Assembly: GCF_021283305.1 (NCBI RefSeq)
Contig: NZ_JAJSOK010000004.1
Location: 173,304 to 237,303 of the forward strand
Origin: Pseudonocardia kujensis
GTDB lineage: Bacteria; Actinomycetota; Actinomycetes; Mycobacteriales; Pseudonocardiaceae
Reading direction: 5' to 3'
DNA: 64,000 bases
The position numbers and the translations under genes are program-made. The notes under the pieces are model-generated. The model was not told the origin of the DNA, did not search any database, and was given only the letters and a program-made list of their open reading frames with translations. Positions 62,631-64,000 of the stretch are shown one piece after another. The first letter of the stretch is position 1. The number at the start of each line of letters is the position of its first letter.

Positions 62631-63032
62631 GGAGGTCCCCCGGGGCTGCCCGGTCTCCGGGAGGGCACGCCGCCGGGTAACGGCGGGGCGGGCCCGCGCC
62701 GAGCGACCCCGCATGCGGACGCGGGCGGGGTCGGCGAAGCGGGGCCGGTCGTCAGCCGTGGGTGCCGCACCCGTCGGCCCCCGCACCTGTCGCCGGCGGC
62801 CGGTCCGTCGCGCGTGCTGCGGCAGGCGGATGAATTCGCGGGCCCGGGGTTGGCAGTGCGGCCGCACATGGGCAGAGTCCGGTCTGCCGATCCGCGGGGG
62901 GCGGTTCGGGGCGGTGGGACTCTCGTGTGAGGTCTCGGTGCGCTGCGCTCTCGACGGTCCCGCTCATGCCGCTCCTCGTGCTGCCGCCGGAGCGCGGGTG
63001 CCCGCCGCCCCCGGGGCGTCCGGGCGGCCGTG
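62631..63032. other. 400-bp gap with two terminator-like hairpins
   Basis: CCCGG-TCT-CCGGG (62649-62661) and GACCCCGC-N12-GCGGGGTC (62705-62732) follow the anti-sigma gene and probably end its message. The rest holds only one candidate gene, a weak reverse-strand open frame at 62752-62967. Confidence 0.5.
62752..62967 (-). CDS. Possible small protein, 71 residues (weak)
   Basis: An ATG at 62967 has GAGGAG four bases upstream, better than many real genes here. The product is hydrophilic, Pro/Ala/Arg-rich, with three Cys (GLCPCAAA and a C-terminal DGCGTHG). No family is recognised and the amino-acid make-up is close to that of random high-GC frames. It diverges from the LuxR-type ATPase gene. 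Confidence 0.25.
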   Translation of the reverse strand: MSGTVESAAHRDLTRESHRPEPPPADRQTGLCPCAAALPTPGPRIHPPAAARATDRPPATGAGADGCGTHG

Positions 63033-64000
63033 ATGATGCGCAACTGGCCCTTCGTCGGCCGCACCGCCCAGCTGGCGCGGGTGCGGCGGATCCGGTCCGG
63101 CCCCGGCGCCCGGGCGGGCGTGGTGCTGGTCGGGCCGGCCGGGTCGGGTCTGACCAGGTTGGCCCGGACGGTCCTCGACGCGGCCGCGGCGGAGGGCTGG
63201 ACCGCACGGTGGGTGATGGCCACGCGGTCGGCGTCGGAGATCCCCCTCGGCGCGCTCGCCCAGGTGCTGGTCGGCGCGGAGCCCGCCGACGGGGCGCAGG
63301 TGCTCACGCAGGTGGCGGGGCACCTGGTCGCGGGCACGAACGGGCGCAACCTGGTCGTCGGTGTGAACGACGCCCACCTCCTCGACCCCGTCTCCGCGAG
63401 CGTGCTGCACCACCTGGCCGTGACGCGGTCGGCCTTCCTGGTCCTCGCCGCGCACACCGAGGTGTCCGTCCCCGACCCGGTGTTCGCGCTGTGGAAGGAG
63501 AACCTGCTCGAACGCGTCGACGTCCACGAGTTCGACGAGGACGAGACCGCCGAGCTGCTGAGCCGGGTCGTGGAGGGGCGGGTCGGCCGGGCGACGGTGT
63601 ACCGGCTGCACTCCCTCACCGGGGGCAACGCCACCTACCTGCGGGAGATCGTCGAGGACGGGCTGCGGTCACGTGCCCTCTCCCCCGTCGACGGGGTCTG
63701 GCGCTGGACGGGACCGCTGACCCCGACGCGCCGGCTGAGCGACCTGGTCCGGGCCCGGATCGGCACCCTGCGCCCCACAGAACAGGAGGTGCTCGAGCTC
63801 CTGGCCTTCGGCCGCGATCTCGATGCCGACGGCTTGTTGCGCCGCTACGGCCCGGACCTGCTCGACGGGCTCGAGCAGCGGGGCCTGCTGGTGTCGCGGG
63901 CGGCGGGCGACCGGGTGCGGGTGTCGCTCGCGCACCCCCGCGACGGCGAGGTGCGGCGCGCGGCGACCTCGCCGTTGCGCGAACGCGCGGTCCACCGGCT
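63033..64000 (+). CDS. LuxR-type AAA ATPase regulator, N-terminal part, degenerate P-loop
   Basis: Open to the right edge (322 residues visible). It begins MMRNWPFVGRTAQLARV, the usual start of large ATP-binding LuxR-family (LAL-like) regulators. The P-loop reads VLVGPAGSGLTRLART with Leu where the essential Lys should be, and the Walker B area reads LVVGVNDAHLLDPVSASVL, Asn-Asp instead of Asp-Asp. The sensor-like region LHSLTGGNATYLREIVEDGL is intact. The LuxR DNA-binding domain would lie outside. GTG 63030, ATG 63033 and ATG 63036 are all possible starts. Confidence 0.8.
   Translation, partial: MMRNWPFVGRTAQLARVRRIRSGPGARAGVVLVGPAGSGLTRLARTVLDAAAAEGWTARWVMATRSASEIPLGALAQVLVGAEPADGAQVLTQVAGHLVAGTNGRNLVVGVNDAHLLDPVSASVLHHLAVTRSAFLVLAAHTEVSVPDPVFALWKENLLERVDVHEFDEDETAELLSRVVEGRVGRATVYRLHSLTGGNATYLREIVEDGLRSRALSPVDGVWRWTGPLTPTRRLSDLVRARIGTLRPTEQEVLELLAFGRDLDADGLLRRYGPDLLDGLEQRGLLVSRAAGDRVRVSLAHPRDGEVRRAATSPLRERAVHR

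Overview
The window is very GC-rich, densely coded DNA with many GTG starts and 1-4 bp overlaps between genes. Its content (F420-dependent glucose-6-phosphate dehydrogenase, HelD, a SigF-type sigma factor, an ECF sigma/zinc anti-sigma pair with a SigL-type promoter, a DUF742 conservon protein, mutA-mutB-meaB) points to an actinobacterium, most likely Pseudonocardiaceae and perhaps Pseudonocardia. That placement is inferred from gene content and codon style. No rRNA, tRNA or CRISPR array was found.

Layout. 0-12.4 kb is mostly housekeeping: the cut end of an RsbW-like protein, an enoyl-CoA hydratase/isomerase, fgd, a heterodimeric ABC exporter, a four-copy palindromic array, an acyl-CoA dehydrogenase, recQ, a nitronate monooxygenase and an acyl-CoA ligase. 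12.4-19.2 kb looks accessory: a zinc-finger/coiled-coil protein behind AT-rich nested palindromes, two decayed transposases, and a TetR regulator facing a small-protein/membrane-protein operon across a clear operator. 19.2-25.2 kb holds a FAD reductase and an IclR-controlled aromatic-acid operon: transporter, Rieske oxygenase, a 79-residue Cys/His protein and a ferredoxin reductase. 25.3-41.6 kb is rich in nucleic-acid and stress functions: tyrosine recombinase, HelD, SigF with its own-type promoter, a topoisomerase IB with an unusual insertion, GH65 phosphorylase plus beta-phosphoglucomutase, a DNA-ligase-like/histidine-kinase-like fusion, a DUF3516 helicase and a LysR/MFS pair.

41.5-58.8 kb carries an acyl-CoA dehydrogenase, an orphan DUF742 protein, PhoD phosphatase, a sulfite-oxidase-type molybdoprotein with its reductase, a 22-bp tandem array, several membrane proteins, and the methylmalonyl-CoA mutase operon mutA-mutB-meaB. 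The right end (59-62.6 kb) is a redox/envelope locus in which an ECF sigma/anti-sigma operon diverges from a three-gene operon (secreted anchor protein, DUF6529 membrane protein, Rieske lipoprotein). Both directions have the same promoter, TGAACC-N16-CGTGTC. A LuxR-type ATPase with a broken P-loop runs off the right edge.

Most unusual items: (1) the 562-residue protein at 34858-36546, which joins a DNA-ligase-like domain lacking its catalytic lysine to a LytS-type histidine-kinase-like domain lacking its N-box residues; (2) the mirrored ECF promoters at 61.2 kb; (3) two short periodic repeat arrays filling gaps between convergent genes; (4) the coiled-coil gene with stacked palindromes; (5) the Cys/His/Asp insertion in the topoisomerase.
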